Of a stretch of 64,000 nt of DNA, positions 21,001 to 33,693 are shown piece by piece; the first letter of the stretch is position 1; each line of letters begins with the position of its first letter. The position numbers and the translations under genes were made by a program. Below the pieces are notes generated by a model that was not told where the DNA came from, did no database searches, and worked only from the letters and a program-made list of their open reading frames with translations. This DNA is from Saposhnikovia divaricata (Eukaryota > Streptophyta > Magnoliopsida > Apiales > Apiaceae), in assembly GCA_036435485.1 (NCBI GenBank), contig JAZHRN010000138.1:154001-218000 (forward strand), written 5' to 3'.

Positions 21001-21975
21001 GTTTTTCTAGTACTGTATGTAGATGACATTTTACTCATTGGAAACAATGTTAAGATGTTGTCATCAATAAAGGCATGGTTGTTCAAACAATTTGAAATGA
21101 AGGACTTAGGTGAAGCGGCATACATCCTTGGGATCAAAGTAATAAGGGATCGCAAGAAAAGGATGTTGGCTTTATCTCAAGAGCCCTACATTGATGAAGT
21201 ATTAGCTCGTTTTAACATGCAGAACTCTAAGAAAGGTTTTCTACCTTTTAAGCATGGAGTGGCTCTATCCAAGGAGCAGTGTCCTTCGACACCTAAGGAT
21301 ATAGAGAGCATGAAAGCAGTTCCTTATGCTTCGGCATGTGGAAGCTTAATGTATGCTATGTTATGTACGAGGCCTGACATCTGCTTTGCTGTAGGCATGG
21401 TTAGTAGATATCAGTCGAACCCAGGTCAGGAACATTGGAGTGCAGTAAAAACTATACTCAAGTACCTGAGAAGGACTAAGGAGTATATGTTAATTTACAA
21501 GGCCTCAGATCTATTTCCTTTGGGATATACTGATTCAGATTTCCAATCAGATAGGGATAAGAGGAAATCGACCTCGGGATATGTTTTTACTTTGGGAGGT
21601 GGAGCTGTTATATGGAGGAGTGTAAAGCAGAAATGCATTGCAGACTCTACCATGGAAGCCGAGTACGTGGCGGCCTCTGAGGCTGCAAAGGAGGCTGTAT
21701 GGTTCAGGAACTTCCTTTTGGACTTGGATGTGGTACTTAATTTGCCTGGGAGCTTCACAGTGTATTGTGATAACACTGGTGCTGTGGCAAATTCGAAGGA
21801 ACCGCGAGATCACAAGGCAGCTAAACATATTGAACGTAAGTATCATCTCATACGAGGAATCGTAAAGCGAGGAGATATAGTTGTGGCTCACATATCATCA
21901 GAAGACAACCGGGCAGATCCTTTCACAAAGAGTTTGCCAGCCAAGGTTTTTGACAGGCATGTGGAAGCGATATGA
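18052..21975 (+). CDS. gag-pol: Ty1/Copia Gag-Pol polyprotein, intact
   Basis: 1307 residues in one frame without stop or frameshift. It is cut by its own protease into capsid, protease, integrase, reverse transcriptase and RNase H, which copy element RNA and insert the DNA. The start (MGFNPLF, then LTGPNYIEWKRNL) is typical of Copia Gag. Visible features: Gag about 10-230; CCHC knuckle C247-C250-H255-C260; aspartic protease D292-T-G-A; integrase zinc-binding H435, H440, C466, C469; integrase D496, D560, E596 (exact DD35E spacing, in HTDLCGP, SDRGGEY and QQNGVAE); reverse transcriptase about 824-1068 with D904 (QMDVKTAF) and YVDD at 989-992; RNase H D1161, E1202, D1240 and D1289. All expected catalytic residues are present. 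No envelope-like frame follows; the LTR begins 91 bp after the stop. It is probably competent for transposition, though activity is not shown. Confidence 0.97.
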   Translation: MGFNPLFTILKDKKLTGPNYIEWKRNLDIVLTAEEYKFCTYEPKPDQPAEDAPESEKEYYKRWIKADEMSRCYILAAMSGVLQHQHQAMPTASDMLFNLKELFGEQNRAARQVAMKALMNTQMVEGTPVRDHVLRMMSHLNEMEILGADIDGETQIDIILMSLPKSFEQFRLNYTMNKRMYSLAELLTELQAAEGLFKQNVQVNVAEKASSSKPKGKKKKKTQTQKAGKIANAVGVQGGVKKPKGKCFRCKQSGHWKQDCPLPKKTNNTGMSLSLVTETYIAAISTSTWCVDTGATDHVCNSMQGFQQSRMLRDGEIYVFMGDATKVAVVAVGIITLSFGDDRILVLNNCLYVPSFRRNLISVSKLAMDGYNVCLDRNVSIMMNKQVICSGTLQDNLYIINPIQPMLQHKETNNILSSSNKRKKPSELNQTYLWHLRLGHINLRRIQRLVVDGPLGSLAVEPFPVCESCLEGKMTNRPFKAKGNRAKEVLELVHTDLCGPMSIQARGGYEYFVTFIDDYSRYGYIYLLRRKSECFEKFKEYKASAEKRHLGKCIKSLRSDRGGEYLLGEFREYLSENGIASQLSAPGTPQQNGVAERRNRTLLESVRSMMSYSDLPKSFWGYAIEIAAYLLNLVPSKSVPKTPIELWTGSKPSLRHIRIWGCPAHVLNKNATKLESRTEVRLFVGYPMGTKGYSFYSPRDRDIIVSTNARFLEEDYIMKHKPMSSIVLEELVGGTDNPQVPIVQVDQPQENAQPVINTTPVLRRSGRVVQQPDRFMFLGESSDLVSGEHDEDPRTYEQAILDKDADLWQKAMESEMESMYSNQVWELVEPPKGVKPIGCMWIYKKKRGSDKKVKAWKARLVAKGYTQKEGIDYEETFSPVVMLKSIRILLSIAAHLDYEIWQMDVKTAFLNGSLEETIYMQQPKGFIKEGQEHLVCKLKRSIYGLKQASRDWNIRFDQAVQSYGFDQSPSESCVYKRSEGNAVVFLVLYVDDILLIGNNVKMLSSIKAWLFKQFEMKDLGEAAYILGIKVIRDRKKRMLALSQEPYIDEVLARFNMQNSKKGFLPFKHGVALSKEQCPSTPKDIESMKAVPYASACGSLMYAMLCTRPDICFAVGMVSRYQSNPGQEHWSAVKTILKYLRRTKEYMLIYKASDLFPLGYTDSDFQSDRDKRKSTSGYVFTLGGGAVIWRSVKQKCIADSTMEAEYVAASEAAKEAVWFRNFLLDLDVVLNLPGSFTVYCDNTGAVANSKEPRDHKAAKHIERKYHLIRGIVKRGDIVVAHISSEDNRADPFTKSLPAKVFDRHVEAI

Positions 21976-22066
21976 GTCAGATGGATGGACACATAGTTTT
22001 CTGTGTAATAGTGGATTAAATAAACACTGATATACTCATAGAATATTTTGAGTATAAGTGGGAGAT
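21976..22066 (+). other. 3' untranslated region and polypurine tract of the Copia element
   Basis: 91 bp from the stop codon to the 3' LTR. The last 11 bases, AAGTGGGAGAT at 22056-22066, are the usual Copia polypurine tract and abut the LTR start TGTTAG. Confidence 0.88.
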
Positions 22067-23173
22067 TGTTAGTGTATACTGAAAATATTTATTTGAAGTG
22101 TTTACATTTATTTCTGGCCGGTTTAATTGAGAATCATTTAAATGTTTACATGTTGTCTAAATATTATATATTGTGAATAATCTAGTATCAAATGGGATAC
22201 AGAATATTAGATTATTAAATACGGTTTATATAATATAATTAGGTTCACAGCACAGGTGGAGTTAGACAATCCACTGGAATGGCTGTAGTATTATTTAGAT
22301 TAGTTTATATTGACTAATAAATAATACTAGTATACTTTGTGTATATTGAACAGGATCAAATTTAGAATTGTTCCCTTATACTGATTAAGGAGGTGAACTA
22401 AGATTCTATGTTATTATTAATGCTTAGGTTCTTAATCCGGAAATAATAATTGACACGTATATATTATTTACATGCTTTGATTTATATATGAAATAATTCT
22501 GTTGATTTATTTCATTATATTTTGGGTGATGAAATAATATATATGGTGGGATATTATTTATTGAAGGAATCCATGTCCTGATAATATTCGGGTTAATGAT
22601 GTCCCCTTGAAAGCTCAAAAAGATTTAATTATGTGAAACCCTGCAGGTGGATTTATTCCGGCATAATTAAATAAAGGTTGAGTGGATGATCAAGGATAAA
22701 AGATATTAATTAAATGAATTATCAGTAATTTATTTAATTAATGGACATGCGATATTTTAAACATGGGGAATTTAATAAGCAAATAATATTGGAACCGAAT
22801 TAATTAATTAAATTACGGTATTAGGAAAGGTAGTGCAAATATTAATTCTTTAGTGGATTGAATTAATATTTAATTACATTGGGCTAGGCTCAAGATGTAA
22901 TTAGAAGGCCCAACCTAATTATCCATGATCCCTATTGTAGCCTATATATATTCCTATTCTCTTCTTGCTGGGGGCTGGTCGAAAAAATTTTGTAGCCACC
23001 CAGGAGCAAGAAGAGAGGTTAACTTGAGAAGACGAAGGCCACACTTCGCTCAAGGGAATTTGGGAATACAATAGAAGAGCGTGGAATCAACCGTTAACAA
23101 GGTGACTTTTCTATTCGTACTCGTTAATTTATTGTATCGAAATTCGCAGTGCTAAGATCTGATTGTCCCAACA
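22067..23173 (+). repeat. 3' LTR of the Copia element
   Basis: 1107 bp, offset 6790 from the 5' LTR. It has the same TATA box (22942-22950) and 11-bp-stem hairpin (22959-23015), and would supply the polyadenylation site. Confidence 0.96.
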
Positions 23174-23178
23174 GTTCG
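23174..23178. repeat. Target-site duplication (right) of the Copia element
   Basis: GTTCG, matching 15272-15276, followed directly by satellite sequence GACCGGAATC. Confidence 0.95.
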
Positions 23179-25418
23179 GACCGGAATCAGAGCTGATATG
23201 ATCGAAACTCGGTTTTCGGAAACTTCTCAAAGGGATTAGTACACGGGATATTGTTAAAAATCAAGTCGGACAATTTTGTGGATATTTTTACGTATTTTGT
23301 TCCTATGGGTTATTGGAATTCAATGAAATTTTATTTGGTGCCATTCGGACCTGAATCGGGGCTGAAATGACTGAAACTCGGTTTTCGGATAATCCTCAAA
23401 AGGGTTAGTACACGGGATATTGTTAAAAATCGAGTCGGACCATTTTATGGATATTTTTACATATTTTGTTCCTATGGGTTATTGGAATTCAACGAAATTT
23501 TATTTGGTGCAAGTCGGACCTGAATCGGGGCTGAAATGACTGAAACTCGGTTTTCGGATAATCCTCAAAGGGGTTAGTACACGGGATATTGTTAAAAATT
23601 GAGTCGGACCATTTTATGGATATTTTTACATATTTTGTTCCTATGGGTTATTGGAATTCAACGAAATTTTATTTGGTGCCAGTCGGACCTGAATCGGGGC
23701 TGAAATGACTGAAACTCGGTTTTCGGATAATCCTCAAAGGGGTTAGTACACGGGATATTGTTAAAAATCGAGTCGGACCATTTTATGGATATTTTTACAT
23801 ATTTTGTTCCTATGGGTTATTGGAATTCAACGCAATTTTATTTAATGAAGTTCGGACAGGAATCGGAGCTGATATGATCGAAACTCGGTTTTCGGAAACT
23901 TCTAAAAGGGATTAGTACACGGGATATTGTTAAAAATCAAGTCGGACAATTTTGTGGATATTTTTACTTATTTTGTTCCTATGGGTTATTGGAATTCAAT
24001 GAAATTTTATTTGGTGCCATTCGGACCTGAATCGGGGCTGAAATGACTGAAACTCGGTTTTCGGATAATCCTCAAAGGGGTTAGTACACGGGATATTGTT
24101 AAAAATCGAGTCGGACCCTTTTATGGATATTTTTACATATTTTGTTCCTATGGGTTATTGGAATTCAACGAAATTTTATTTGGTGCCATTCGGACCTGAA
24201 TCGGGGCTGAAATGACTGAAACTCGGCTTTCGGATAATCCTCAAAGGGGTTAGTACACGGGATATTGTTAAAAATCGAGTCGGACCATTTTATGGATATT
24301 TTTACATATTTTGTTCCTATGGGTTATTGTAATTCAACGCAATTTTATTTAACGAAGTTCGGACCGGAATCGGAGCTAATATGATCGAAACTCGGTTTTC
24401 GGAAACTTCTCAAAGGGATTAGTACACGGGATATTGTTAAAAATCAAGTCGGAGAATTTTGTGGATATTTTTACATATTTTGTTCCTATGGGTTATTGGA
24501 ATTCAATGAAATTTTATTTGGGGCCATTCGGACCTGAATCGGGGCTGAAATGACTGAAACTCGGTTTTCGGATAATCCTCAAAGGGGTTAGTACACGGGA
24601 TATTGTTAAAAATCGAGTCGGACCATTTTATGGATATTTTTACATATTTTGTTCCTATGGGTTATTGGAATTCAACGAAATTTTATTTGGTGCCAGTCGG
24701 ACCTGAATCGGGGCTGAAATGACTGAAACTCGGTTTTCGGATAATCCTCAAAGGGGTTAGTACACGGGATATTACTAAAAATCGAGTCGGACCATTTTAT
24801 GGATATTTTTACATATTTTGTTCCTATGGGTTATTGGAATTCAACGCAATTTTATTTAACGAAGTTCGGACCGGAATCGGAGCTGATATGATCGAAACTC
24901 GGTTTTCGGAAACTTCTCAAAGGGATTAGTACACGGGATATTGTTAAAAATCGAGTCGGACCATTTTATGGATATTTTTACATATTTTGTTCCTATGGGT
25001 TATTGGAATTCAATGAAATTTTATTTGGTGCAAGTCGGACCTGAATCGGGGCTGAAATGACTGAAACTCGGTTTTCGGATAATCCTCAAAGGGGTTAGTA
25101 CACGGGATATTGTTAAAAATCGAGTCGGACCATTTTATGCATATTTTTACATATTTTGTTCCTATGGGTTATTGGAATTCAACGAAATTTTATTTGGTGC
25201 CAGTCGGACCTGAATCGGGGCTGAAATGACTGAAACTCGGTTTTCGGATAATCCTCAAAGGGGTTAGTACACGGGATATTGTTAAAAATCGAGTCGGACC
25301 CTTTTATGGATATTTTTACATATTTTGTTCCTATTGGTTATTGGAATTCAACGCAGTTTTATTTAACGAAGTTCGGACCGGAATCAGAGCTGATATGATC
25401 GAAACTCGGTTTTCGGGA

Positions 25419-27784
25419 ACTTCTCAAAGGGATTAGTACACGGGATATTGTTAAAAATCAAGTCGGACAATTTTGTGGATATTTTTACGTATTTTGTTCC
25501 TATGGGTTAGTGGAATTCAATGAAATTTTATTTGGTGCCATTCGGACCTGAATCGGGGCTGAAATGACTGAAACTCGGTTTTCGGATAATCCTCAAAAGG
25601 GTTAGTACACGGGATATTGTTAAAAATCGAGTCGGACCATTTTATGGATATTTTTACATATTTTGTTCCTATGGGTTATTGGAATTCAACGAAATTTTAT
25701 TTGGTGCAAGTCGGACCTGAATCGGGGCTGAAATGACTGAAACCCGGTTTTCGGATAATCCTCAAAGGGGTTAGTACACGGGATATTGTTAAAAATCGAG
25801 TCGGACCATTTTATGGATATTTTTACATATTTTGTTCCTATGGGTTATTGGAATTCAACGAAATTTTATTTGGTGCCAGTCGGACCTGAATCGGGGCTGA
25901 AATGACTGAAACTCGGTTTTCGGATAATCCTCAAAGGGGTTAGTACACGAGATATTGTTAAAAATCGAGTCGGACCATTTTATGGATATTTTTACATATT
26001 TTGTTCCTATGGGTTATTGGAATTCAACGCAATTTTATTTAATGAAGTTCGGACCGGAATCGGAGCTGATATGATCGAAACTCGGTTTTCGGAAACTTCT
26101 AAAAGGGATTAGTACACGGGATATTGTTAAAAATCAAGTCGGACAATTTTGTGGATATTTTTACTTATTTTGTTCCTATGGGTTATTGGAATTCAATGAA
26201 ATTTTATTTGGTGCCATTCGGACCTGAATCGGGGCTGAAATGACTGAAACTCGGTTTTCGGATAATCCTCAAAGGGGTTAGTACACGGGATATTGTTAAA
26301 AATCGAGTCGGACCTTTTTATGGATATTTTTACATATTTTGTTCCTATGGGTTATTGGAATTCAACGAAATTTTATTTGGTGCCATTCGGACCTGAATCG
26401 GGGCTGAAATGACTGAAACTCGGCTTTCGGATAATCCTCAAAGGGGTTAGTACGCGGGATATTGTTAAAAATCGAGTCGGACCATTTTATGGATATTTTT
26501 ACATATTTTGTTCCTATGGGTTATTGGAATTCAACGCAATTTTATTTAACGAAGTTCGGACTGGAATCGGAGCTAATATGATCGAAACTCGGTTTTCGGA
26601 AACTTCTCAAAGGGATTAGTACACGGGATATTGTTAAAAATCAAGTCGGAGAATTTTGTGGATATTTTTACATATTTTGTTCCTATGGGTTATTGGAATT
26701 CAATGAAATTTTATTTGGGGCCATTCGGACCTGAATCGGGGCTGAAATGACTGAAACTCGGTTTTCGGATAATCCTCAAAGGGGTTAGTACACGGGATAT
26801 TGTTAAAAATCGAGTCGGACCATTTTATGGATATTTTTACATATTTTGTTCCTATGGGTTATTGGAATTCAACGAAATTTTATTTGGTGCCAGTCGGATC
26901 TGAATCGGGGCTGAAATGACTGAAACTCGGTTTTCGGATAATCCTCAAAGGGGTTAGTACACGGGATATTGTTAAAAATCGAGTCGGACCATTTTATGGA
27001 TATTTTTACATATTTTGTTCCTATGGGTTATTGGAATTCAACGCAATTTTATTTAACGAAGTTCGGACCGGAATCGGAGCTGATATGATCGAAACTCGGT
27101 TTTCGGAAACTTCTCAAAGGGATTAGTACACGGGATATTGTTAAAAATCGAGTCGGACCATTTTATGGATATTTTTACATATTTTGTTCCTATGGGTTAT
27201 TGGAATTCAACGAAATTTTATTTGGTGCAAGTCGGACCTGAATCGGGGCTGAAATGACTGAAACTCGGTTTTCGGATAATCCTCAAAGGGGTTAGTACAC
27301 GGGATATTGTTAAAAATCGAGTCGGACCATTTTATGGATATTTTTACATATTTTGTTCCTATGGGTTATTGGAATTCAACGAAATTTTATTTGGTGCCAG
27401 TCGGACCTGAATCGGGGCTGAAATGACTGAAACTCGGTTTTCGGATAATCCTCAAAGGGGTTAGTACACGGGATATTGCTAAAAATCGAGTCGGACCATT
27501 TTATGGATATTTTTACATATTTTGTTCCTATGGGTTATTGGAATTCAACGAAATTTTATTTGGTGCCAGTCGGACCTGAATCGGGGCTGAAATGACTGAA
27601 ACTCGGTTTTCAGATAATCCTCAAAGAGGTTAGTACACGGGATATTGTTAAAAATCAAGTCGGACCATTTTATGGATATTTTTACATATTTTGTTCCTAT
27701 GGGTTATTGGAATTCAACGCAATTTTATTTAACGAAGTTCGGACCGAAATCGGAGCTGATATGATCGAAACTCGGTTTTCGGAA
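25419..27784 (+). repeat. 14-monomer HOR block, copy 1
   Basis: Related to the tandem pair at 33694-38425 with an offset of 8275 bp (49 monomers less 6 bp of known small deletions). Shared rare markers include GAAACCCGG at 25740 and GATATTGCTAAAA at 27474. Confidence 0.8.
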
Positions 27785-30700
27785 ACTTCTCAAAGGGATT
27801 AGTACACGGGATATTGTTAAAAATCGAGTCGGACCATTTTATGGATATTTTTACATATTTTGTTCCTATGGGTTATTGGAATTCAAGAAATTTTATTTGG
27901 TGCAAGTCGGACCTGAATCGGGGCTGAAATGACTGAAACTCGGTTTTCGGATAATCCTCAAAGGGGTTAGTACACGGGATATTGTTAAAAATCGAGTCGG
28001 ACCATTTTACGGATATTTTTACATATTTTGTTCCTATGGGTTATTGGAATTCAACGAAATTTTATTTGGTGCCAGTCGGACCTGAATCGGGGCTGAAATG
28101 ATTGAAACTCGATTTTCGGATAATCCTCAAAGGGGTTAGTACACGGGATATTGTTAAAAATCGAGTCGGACCATTTTATGGATATTTTTACATATTTTGT
28201 TCCTATGGGTTATTGGAATTCAACGCAATTTTATTTAATGAAGTTCGGACCGGAATCGGAGCTGATATGATCGAAACTCGGTTTTCGGAAACTTCTAAAA
28301 GGGATTAGTACACGGTATATTGTTAAAAATCAAGTCGGACAATTTTGTGGATATTTTTACTTATTTTGTTCCTATGGGTTATTGGAATTCAATGAAATTT
28401 TATTTGGTGCCATTCGGACCGGAATCGGAGCTGATATGATCGAAACTCGGTTTTCGGAAACTTCTCAAAGGGATTAGTACACGGGATATTGTTAAAAATC
28501 GAGTCGGACCATTTTATGGATATTTTTACATATTTTGTTCCTATGGGTTATTGGAATTCAACGAAATTTTATTTGGTGCAAGTCGGACCTGAATCGGGGC
28601 TGAAATGACTGAAACTCGGTTTTCGGATAATCCTCAAAGGGGTTAGTACACGGGATATTGTTAAAAATCGAGTCGGACCATTTTATGGATATTTTTACAT
28701 ATTTTGTTCCTATGGGTTATTGGAATTCAAGAAATTTTATTTGGTGCAAGTCGGACCTGAATCGGGGCTGAAATGACTGAAACTCGGTTTTCGGATAATC
28801 CTCAAAGGGGTTAGTACACGGGATATTGTTAAAAATCGAGTCGGACCATTTTACGGATATTTTTACATATTTTGTTCCTATGGGTTATTGGAATTCAACG
28901 AAATTTTATTTGGTGCCAGTCGGACCTGAATCGGGGCTGAAATGATTGAAACTCGATTTTCGGATAATCCTCAAAGGGGTTAGTACACGGGATATTGTTA
29001 AAAATCGAGTCGGACCATTTTATGGATATTTTTACATATTTTGTTCCTATGGGTTATTGGAATTCAACGCAATTTTATTTAATGAAGTTCGGACCGGAAT
29101 CGGAGCTGATATGATCGAAACTCGGTTTTCGGAAACTTCTAAAAGGGATTAGTACACGGGATATTGTTAAAAATCAAGTCGGACAATTTTGTGGATATTT
29201 TTACTTATTTTGTTCCTATGGGTTATTGGAATTCAATGAAATTTTATTTGGTGCCATTCGGACCGGAATCGGAGCTGATATGATCGAAACTCGGTTTTCG
29301 GAAACTTCTCAAAGGGATTAGTACACGGGATATTGTTAAAAATCGAGTCGGACCATTTTATGGATATTTTTACATATTTTGTTCCTATGGGTTATTGGAA
29401 TTCAACGAAATTTTATTTGGTGCAAGTCGGACCTGAATCGGGGCTGAAATGACTGAAACTCGGTTTTCGGATAATCCTCAAAGGGGTTAGTACACGGGAT
29501 ATTGTTAAAAATCGAGTCGGACCATTTTATGGATATTTTTACATATTTTGTTCCTATGGGTTATTGGAATTCAAGAAATTTTATTTGGTGCAAGTCGGAC
29601 CTGAATCGGGGCTGAAATGACTGAAACTCGGTTTTCGGATAATCCTCAAAGGGGTTAGTACACGGGATATTGTTAAAAATCGAGTCGGACCATTTTACGG
29701 ATATTTTTACATATTTTGTTCCTATGGGTTATTGGAATTCAACGAAATTTTATTTGGTGCCAGTCGGACCTGAATCGGGGCTGAAATGATTGAAACTCGA
29801 TTTTCGGATAATCCTCAAAGGGGTTAGTACACGGGATATTGTTAAAAATCGAGTCGGACCATTTTATGGATATTTTTACATATTTTGTTCCTATGGGTTA
29901 TTGGAATTCAACGCAATTTTATTTAATGAAGTTCGGACCGGAATCGGAGCTGATATGATCGAAACTCGGTTTTCGGAAACTTCTAAAAGGGATTAGTACA
30001 CGGGATATTGTTAAAAATCAAGTCGGACAATTTTGTGGATATTTTTACTTATTTTGTTCCTATGGGTTATTGGAATTCAATGAAATTTTATTTGGTGCCA
30101 TTCGGACCGGAATCGGAGCTGATATGATCGAAACTCGGTTTTCGGAAACTTCTCAAAGGGATTAGTACACGGGATATTGTTAAAAATCGAGTCGGACCAT
30201 TTTATGGATATTTTTACATATTTTGTTCCTATGGGTTATTGGAATTCAACGAAATTTTATTTGGTGCAAGTCGGACCTGAATCGGGGCTGAAATGACTGA
30301 AACTCGGTTTTCGGATAATCCTCAAAGGGGTTAGTACACGGGATATTGTTAAAAATCGAGTCGGACCATTTTATGGATATTTTTACATATTTTGTTCCTA
30401 TGGGTTATTGGAATTCAACGAAATTTTATTTGGTGCCAGTCGGACCTGAATCGGGGCTGAAATGATTGAAACTCGATTTTCGGATAATCCTCAAAGGGGT
30501 TAGTACACGGGATATTGTTAAAAATCGAGTCGGACCATTTTATGGTTATTTTTACATATTTTGTTCCTATGGGTTATTGGAATTCAACGCAATTTTATTT
30601 AATGAAGTTCGGACCGGAATCGGAGCTGATATGATCGAAACTCGGTTTTCGGAAACTTCTAAAAGGGATTAGTACACGGGATATTGTTAAAAATCAAGTC

Positions 30701-32300
30701 GGACAATTTTGTGGATATTTTTACTTATTTTGTTCCTATGGGTTATTGGAATTCAATGAAATTTTATTTGGTGCCATTCGGACCGGAATCGGAGCTGATA
30801 TGATCGAAACTCGGTTTTCGGAAACTTCTCAAAGGGATTAGTACACGGGATATTGTTAAAAATCGAGTCGGACCATTTTATGGATATTTTTACATATTTT
30901 GTTCCTATGGGTTATTGGAATTCAACGAAATTTTATTTGGTGCAAGTCGGACCTGAATCGGGGCTGAAATGACTGAAACTCGGTTTTCGGATAATCCTCA
31001 AAGGGGTTAGTACACGGGATATTGTTAAAAATCGAGTCGGACCATTTTATGGATATTTTTACATATTTTGTTCCTATGGGTTATTGGAATTCAAGAAATT
31101 TTATTTGGTGCAAGTCGGACCTGAATCGGGGCTGAAATGACTGAAACTCGGTTTTCGGATAATCCTCAAAGGGGTTAGTACACGGGATATTGTTAAAAAT
31201 CGAGTCGGACCATTTTACGGATATTTTTACATATTTTGTTCCTATGGGTTATTGGAATTCAACGAAATTTTATTTGGTGCCAGTCGGACCTGAATCGGGG
31301 CTGAAATGATTGAAACTCGATTTTCGGATAATCCTCAAAGGGGTTAGTACACGGGATATTGTTAAAAATCGAGTCGGACCATTTTATGGATATTTTTACA
31401 TATTTTGTTCCTATGGGTTATTGGAATTCAACGCAATTTTATTTAATGAAGTTCGGACCGGAATCGGAGCTGATATGATCGAAACTCGGTTTTCGGAAAC
31501 TTCTAAAAGGGATTAGTACACGGGATATTGTTAAAAATCAAGTCGGACAATTTTGTGGATATTTTTACTTATTTTGTTCCTATGGGTTATTGGAATTCAA
31601 TGAAATTTTATTTGGTGCCATTCGGACCGGAATCGGAGCTGATATGATCGAAACTCGGTTTTCGGAAACTTCTCAAAGGGATTAGTACACGGGATATTGT
31701 TAAAAATCGAGTCGGACCATTTTATGGATATTTTTACATATTTTGTTCCTATGGGTTATTGGAATTCAACGAAATTTTATTTGGTGCAAGTCGGACCTGA
31801 ATCGGGGCTGAAATGACTGAAACTCGGTTTTCGGATAATCCTCAAAGGGGTTAGTACACGGGATATTGTTAAAAATCGAGTCGGACCATTTTATGGATAT
31901 TTTTACATATTTTGTTCCTATGGGTTATTGGAATTCAACGAAATTTTATTTGGTGCCAGTCGGACCTGAATCGGGGCTGAAATGATTGAAACTCGATTTT
32001 CGGATAATCCTCAAAGGGGTTAGTACACGGGATATTGTTAAAAATCGAGTCGGACCATTTTATGGTTATTTTTACATATTTTGTTCCTATGGGTTATTGG
32101 AATTCAACGCAATTTTATTTAATGAAGTTCGGACCGGAATCGGAGCTGATATGATCGAAACTCGGTTTTCGGAAACTTCTAAAAGGGATTAGTACACGGG
32201 ATATTGTTAAAAATCAAGTCGGACAATTTTGTGGATATTTTTGCTTATTTTGTTCTTATGGGTTATTGGAATTCAATGAAATTTTATTTGGTGCCATTCG
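27785..32300 (+). repeat. Alternating 5-monomer and 4-monomer HOR array
   Basis: A marker (GAAATGATTGAAACTCGATT) recurs at 28095, 28939, 29783, 30459, 31303 and 31979, with spacings 844, 844, 676, 844 and 676 bp. The 844-bp units contain one 168-bp monomer (TTCAAGAAA). A private change, TATGGTTATT, at 30541 and 32061 shows that a 5+4 composite of 1520 bp was itself duplicated. Confidence 0.88.
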
Positions 32301-33693
32301 GACCTGAATCGGGGCTGAAATGACTGAAACTCGGTTTTCGGATAATCCTCAAAGGGGTTAGTACACGGGATATTGTTAAAAATCGAGTCGGACCCTTTTA
32401 TGGATATTTTTACATATTTTGTTCCTATGGGTTATTGGAATTCAACGAAATTTTATTTGGTGCCATTAGGACCTGAATCGGGGCTGAAATGACTGAAACT
32501 CGGCTTTCGGATAATCCTCAAAGGGGTTAGTACACGGGATATTGTTAAAAATCGAGTCGGACCATTTTATGGATATTTTTACATATTTTGTTCCTATGGG
32601 TTATTGGAATTCAACGCAATTTTATTTAACGAAGTTCGGACCGGAATCGGAGCTAATATGATCGAAACTCGGTTTTCGGAAACTTCTCAAAGGGATTAGT
32701 ACACGGGATATTGTTAAAAATCAAGTCGGAGAATTTTGTGGATATTTTTACATATTTTGTTCCTATGGGTTATTGGAATTCAATGAAATTTTATTTGGGG
32801 CCATTCGGACCTGAATCGGGGCTGAAATGACTGAAACTCGGTTTTCGGATAATCCTCAAAGGGGTTAGTACACGGGATATTGTTAAAAATCGAGTCGGAC
32901 CATTTTATGGATATTTTTACATATTTTGTTCCTATGGGTTATTGGAATTCAACGAAATTTTATTTGGTGCCAGTCGGACCTGAATCGGGGCTGAAATGAC
33001 TGAAACTCGGTTTTCGGATAATCCTCAAAGGGGTTAGTACACGGGATATTGTTAAAAATCGAGTCGGACCATTTTATGGATATTTTTACATATTTTGTTC
33101 CTATGGGTTATTGGAATTCAACGCAATTTTTTAACGAAGTTCGGACCGGAATCGGAGCTGATATGATCGAAACTCGGTTTTCGGAAACTTCTCAAAGGGA
33201 TTAGTACACGGGATATTGTTAAAAATCGAGTCGGACCATTTTATGGATATTTTTACATATTTTGTTCCTATGGGTTATTGGAATTCAATGAAATTTTATT
33301 TGGTGCAAGTCGGACCTGAATCGGGGCTGAAATGACTGAAACTCGGTTTTCGGATAATCCTCAAAGGGGTTAGTACACGGGATATTGTTAAAAATCGAGT
33401 CGGACCATTTTATGGATATTTTTACATATTTTGTTCCTATGGGTTATTGGAATTCAACGAAATTTTATTTGGTGCCAGTCGGACCTGAATCGGGGCTGAA
33501 ATGACTGAAACTCGGTTTTCGGATAATCCTCAAAGGGGTTAGTACACGGGATATTGTTAAAAATCGAGTCGGACCCTTTTATGGATATTTTTACATATTT
33601 TGTTCCTATTGGTTATTGGAATTCAACGCAGTTTTATTTAACGAAGTTCGGACCGGAATCAGAGCTGATATGATCGAAACTCGGTTTTCGGAA

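Larger units (their letters stand above)
15277..23173 (+). mobile_element. Full-length, apparently autonomous Ty1/Copia LTR retrotransposon
   Basis: A 7897-bp element: 5' LTR, tRNA-Met primer-binding site, an unusually long 1.67-kb leader, one 1307-residue Gag-Pol frame, polypurine tract and 3' LTR, flanked by a GTTCG duplication. The domain order Gag, protease, integrase, reverse transcriptase, RNase H, with integrase before reverse transcriptase, defines Ty1/Copia. The LTRs are both 1107 bp, with 4 mismatches seen (0.36%). Nothing in the frame is broken. The lineage within Copia (Tork, TAR and others) cannot be settled by eye. At a commonly used plant rate of 1.3e-8 substitutions per site per year, the divergence would mean about 0.14 million years, which is inference. 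Confidence 0.96.

Noticed and set aside
18067..21891. Minus-strand and alternate-frame ORFs inside gag-pol
   Set aside because: Shadows of the long Gag-Pol frame, with no motif of their own.
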